Assembly: GCA_037013495.1 (NCBI GenBank) | Contig: CM072801.1 | Span: 15,863,501-15,927,500, forward strand | DNA: 64,000 nucleotides | DNA from: Hippophae tibetana | Taxonomy: Eukaryota > Streptophyta > Magnoliopsida > Rosales > Elaeagnaceae | Reading direction: 5' to 3' | Shown here: piece by piece, positions 62,852-64,000 of the stretch | Layout: the number at the start of each line of letters is the position of its first letter | Numbering within the stretch: position 1 is the first letter of the stretch | Notes under the pieces: generated by a model | The model's database searches: none | What the model saw: the letters and a program-made list of their open reading frames with translations, nothing else | What the model was told of the DNA's origin: nothing | Translations under genes and position numbers: made by a program

Positions 62852-64000
62852 TTAGTAAGCCCTTAACTACGATCCCAACACATCCCAAACATCACAACAT
62901 TGTTTCTAAGATTTTTCATTTCATAGTTTTAGACTATCTTTTTTTATAAATAAAAAGTAGTAAGTAAAATATCTTAGTAGGTGTATTGTGAATCCCAACT
63001 TCGATGACACCTTTATATGCTTGATGTTAGTATATGAAGAAACAAAAGATCTAGTGAATGGTGGGGTATCTCACCACCAAATTGCGGTATAAATATTAAG
63101 ATCTTAGAAGTTATACTATCAAATACAATATTATTCTTTCTAAATACGAGTATTTTAGACTTTAATATACATACAATAACTCAACTTAGTACCTCAAACT
63201 CTTATTAAGTTACTATTTATTTTTATAAAATAAAATATTAACAAATTAACTTATTATTCCTAGAGCCAACAATTTCAAACACGACCTACAAATCCTACAA
63301 GAAATTGAGGCCTTTAAAAAGGTTTTGATTGAGGATTGAATCGACTAATTAGTATATAAAATGAAGTGGGTTAAAATTTGAACTAAACAAGTCAGATTGT
63401 AAATGAGCCGACCAAAGTTGATTATTTGATTATTTAAGCATAATACTTTAATTAATTAAAAGGTAATTAATCCTTCTTTTTGATTATGTTGTGACGCTTT
63501 GGTTACTGACGAACGCTTCCAAAAGCCACCTTCTCGAGTTTTTGACTTTTTCTTAGATTGAAGTAACCTTTTGTTGCCTTACCAAACAAAAGAAGTAACT
63601 ATCAAACAACTCTCCCTAGTGAAGTACAAAAGGTTGCGTGGTGATTAAGAAAGAAATGGGTTTTCTCTTGAATTGAAGTGATTAGGTTGTAAAGAAGGAA
63701 ATAGAACTCCTATTGAAACACTTTCCTTTCCTTTCTTCGGTTTCCTTTAGAATAAAAATCGTTATGGAACCTTTACTATTTACTTTGTTTGATTCAAAAG
63801 GCAAACAACTTTCCAACTAATGTATAAGGTGGGGTGTTTGTGGTAAGATACCTTGGATATTTAGATAAAGAGAGTTTTTAAAAAAGAGAATAAAATCTAA
63901 TCTTTTTTTAAAGAAAAAATTATATTTTGTTCATTTATATTTTGTCTATCTATCATTCATTTTATCTATGAATCAAGTAGAAAGAATTCATTTTTGGGTT
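62852..64000. other. Intergenic DNA, no gene recognised
   Basis: No long frame or known motif is seen. From about 63480 on the sequence is less AT-rich ('gtgacgctttggttactgac', 'ccttctcgag') and could belong to an element or gene extending past the window. Confidence 0.35.

Noticed and set aside
1-64000. CRISPR arrays, bacterial operons, rRNA genes
   Set aside because: Nothing of the kind is visible. Regular short repeats here are plant minisatellites, and the genes have introns.

Overview
This is nuclear DNA of a flowering plant, most likely a eudicot. Non-coding DNA is very AT-rich, genes have GT-AG introns, and most of the rest is LTR-retrotransposon debris. I cannot name the species. Four host genes are well supported: a clade-D-type protein phosphatase 2C (15956-19391, +, 4 exons, 383 aa); a conserved plant single-pass membrane protein of unknown biochemical role (21203-27310, +, 16 exons, 814 aa); a CP1-like EF-hand protein (40249-40728, +, no intron, 159 aa); and the GINS replication subunit SLD5 (45975-42530, -, 5 exons, 223 aa). 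Every exon chain keeps frame across canonical splice sites.

Layout. 1-1 kb: end of an LTR. 1.66-9.56 kb: an old Ty1/copia element (minus strand) split by an Athila-like gypsy element (3113-7590, plus strand) that is bounded by TG..CA and a 4-bp TAAA duplication. 9.6-13.1 kb: a shortened Athila-like element with LTR pieces, primer binding site and gag. 13311-15001: a solo LTR of the same family with an AATAT duplication. 15.6-27.3 kb: the gene island with the phosphatase and the membrane protein. 29925-39237: a complete, coding-dead copia element (Sirevirus-like) with 1.4-kb LTRs and TTTAT duplications. 40.2-46 kb: the calcium-binding protein and SLD5. 47.9-53.6 kb: degraded endogenous pararetrovirus-like (Caulimoviridae) DNA with a movement-protein remnant and a 35S-like promoter, between two diverged direct repeats. 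54-55.3 kb: copia gag. 57.5-59.6 kb: Tat-type gypsy gag/protease. 59.9-62.9 kb: tandem repeats, unexplained sequence and a MITE candidate.

The host genes are independent transcription units, not an operon: phosphatase signalling, a secretory-pathway membrane protein, calcium sensing and DNA replication initiation. The SLD5 upstream region carries an E2F-type palindrome, and teloboxes lie just before the phosphatase start. The most unusual region is the pararetrovirus-like block at 48-53 kb. All family names come from reading motifs by eye; no database search was run.
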